Source of the DNA: Terfezia claveryi
Lineage: Eukaryota; Ascomycota; Pezizomycetes; Pezizales; Pezizaceae
Assembly: GCA_015179025.1 (NCBI GenBank)
Contig: WHUX01000201.1
Location: 1 to 64,000, forward strand
Length of the DNA: 64,000 nt
Reading direction: 5' to 3'
The stretch's first letter is position 1, and every line of letters begins with the position of its first letter. The translations under genes were made by a program, and so were the position numbers. This document shows positions 63,067-64,000 of the stretch, piece by piece. Below the pieces are notes generated by a model. That model was not told where the DNA came from. It saw only the letters and a list, made by a program, of their open reading frames with translations, and made no database searches.

Positions 63067-64000
63067 ACCTGCCCCAGGCCATTTGTCTTTGTCTGAATTT
63101 TCTGTGTATTCCGCTTCTTCTGTTGTTGACGAATCTCGCTTGTTCAGCGAGCATTTTGTTGTATCTATCTCTCTCAATATCAATGATAGAACGATTACCA
63201 CGTCAGCCCTTATAGATTGCGGAGCCTCAGGAATTGCATTCGTTGACCAGGCCTTTGTCAGTAAATTCGCTATACCCACGTCCAAGCTCAAAACCCCCCG
63301 CGTTCTGGATGTTATCGACGGTCGACCCATCTCCTCCGGGGATATCACCGATATTGCGTGCGTGCCTGCCTTGGTCGGGGATCACTCCGAGGCAAACCTC
63401 CCAATGTTCGTGACAAAGCTCAAATACCCGATTGTCTTTGGAATCCCCTGGCTTAGAATGCATGATGTATCGGTCAGCTTCGGCTCCTACACCCTGCAGT
63501 TCAACAGCCAATATTGCAAAAAGCACTGCGGGAATCCAAAGGCCACCGTCACTGGGTTGTGTGCCTTGCCCACCCCGATAATCCACCCGACCCAGGTGGT
63601 GCACCTGCCTGCGCACCTCGATGCCAATTCCCCTATTCCCCCCGCTTTTCCCCCTGTGCCCCCGATTTCCCCTGTGCCCCCGGTTTCCCCTGTGCCCCCA
63701 GTTCCCCCTGTCCCCCCTGTGCCCCCGGGTCCCCAAAAACCTCTGAATGTTAGCTTCATCGGGGCAGGGGCTTTCGCTTACCTCACCAGGAGGCACAAGC
63801 TGAAGGCTCATGCCCTATCTATACACGAGGTTAACCTGGAAATCAACAAGATGCGGCCTAAGAAGGAGTGGAAGGCTATGGTCCCGGATGAATATCACGA
63901 GTTTATTGATCTGTTCTCGGAAAAAGCCACGGAGAAGCTGGCGCCCCACCGGCCATATGACCACACGATTCCGCTGATAGAGGGTAAGACCCCCCCCTAT
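63023..64000 (+). CDS. Gypsy-H pol, 5' part (protease, linker, RT start), open to window end
   Basis: Read in the -1 frame from the slippery site: KSPVPCLVTDTSKGPAPGH, protease with LIDCGASGIAFVD (63207-63245) and the flap/end region PMFVTKLKYPIVFGIPWLRMHDVS, a Pro-Val-rich linker (PPVPP units, 63640-63735), then the RT N-terminus [52 protein letters not shown] to the end of the window. I find no stop codon in these 326 codons. Expression would be as a gag-pol fusion cleaved by the protease. RT catalytic motif, integrase and chromodomain are outside the window. Whether it is active cannot be told; gag of this copy is broken. Confidence 0.87.

Larger units (their letters stand above)
60982..64000 (+). 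mobile_element. Gypsy-H: best preserved chromovirus, runs off the window
   Basis: Plus-strand element inserted in Gypsy-G gag; left flank AGGGC (60977-60981). LTR 60982-61541, primer site 61542-61553, gag 61577-63047 with a 246-bp insertion, then pol open from the frameshift site to the window end. It has far fewer C-to-T changes than the other copies and so is probably the youngest. Same family as Gypsy-E. Confidence 0.94.

Noticed and set aside
1..64000. tRNA, rRNA or host protein-coding genes
   Set aside because: I looked for them between elements and found none: every stretch over 300 bases is assigned to a transposable element, apart from 6710-7020, which is AT-rich without a recognisable feature except a hairpin.

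Overview
The window is one block of nested, mutated LTR retrotransposons from a filamentous fungus. I find no host gene, rRNA, tRNA or CRISPR array. The elements are Ty3/gypsy chromoviruses (gag, then protease, reverse transcriptase, RNase H, integrase and a terminal chromodomain) plus Ty1/copia elements. Many sense codons have become TAG, TAA or TGA by C-to-T or G-to-A changes, and the older copies are strongly AT-rich. This resembles repeat-induced point mutation (RIP), so a Pezizomycotina host is the best guess; the sequence does not prove it.

Layout. 1-1585 is a 5' part of a copia element (Copia-2). It joins a 3'-truncated minus-strand gypsy, Gypsy-1 (1585-6709). From 6710 comes a very old plus-strand gypsy, Gypsy-O (6710-11353, resuming at 42999-43434), which holds a 1.83-kb inverted-repeat element with TA target duplication (8341-10174). 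Gypsy-C (minus strand, 11354-42993) sits in Gypsy-O and is itself split by three insertions: Copia-1 (14426-26039, containing Gypsy-A at 15864-22070), Gypsy-B (26513-34288, containing a 1650-bp non-autonomous LTR element at 28088-29737) and Gypsy-D (35463-41634). Gypsy-F (minus, from 43435) lies in the remainder of Gypsy-O. Its 3' LTR carries a 1351-bp LTR-only insertion (43839-45189), and its body is cut at 48557 by Gypsy-G, a different chromovirus lineage (minus, 48557-60981). Gypsy-E (48795-55225) lies inside the 3' LTR of Gypsy-G. Gypsy-H (plus, 60982 to the window end) lies in its gag and is the best preserved copy. Target-site duplications confirm most of these steps.

How the parts work together. 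Gypsy-A, -B, -C, -D, -E, -F, -H and -1 are related. Gag ends in a CCHC zinc knuckle and a TAG stop. Best copies carry a GGGAAAA heptamer, a 7-nt spacer and a stem-loop over the gag stop, which is the layout of a -1 ribosomal frameshift signal feeding pol. The base run just inside the 5' LTR is complementary to a stretch near the predicted 5' end of the transcript, as in self-priming Tf1-type elements. Each LTR subfamily has its own large dyad in U3. Copia-1 instead has a primer site matching the anticodon arm of a methionine tRNA, as in elements primed by a half tRNA.

Most unusual points: the conserved frameshift module, the self-priming match, the paired U3 palindromes at fixed spacing, an extra ~1.4-kb Cys/His-rich stretch with a second zinc knuckle between RNase H and integrase of Gypsy-G, and small non-autonomous elements (8341-10174, 28088-29737, 62519-62764) that each have precise boundaries.
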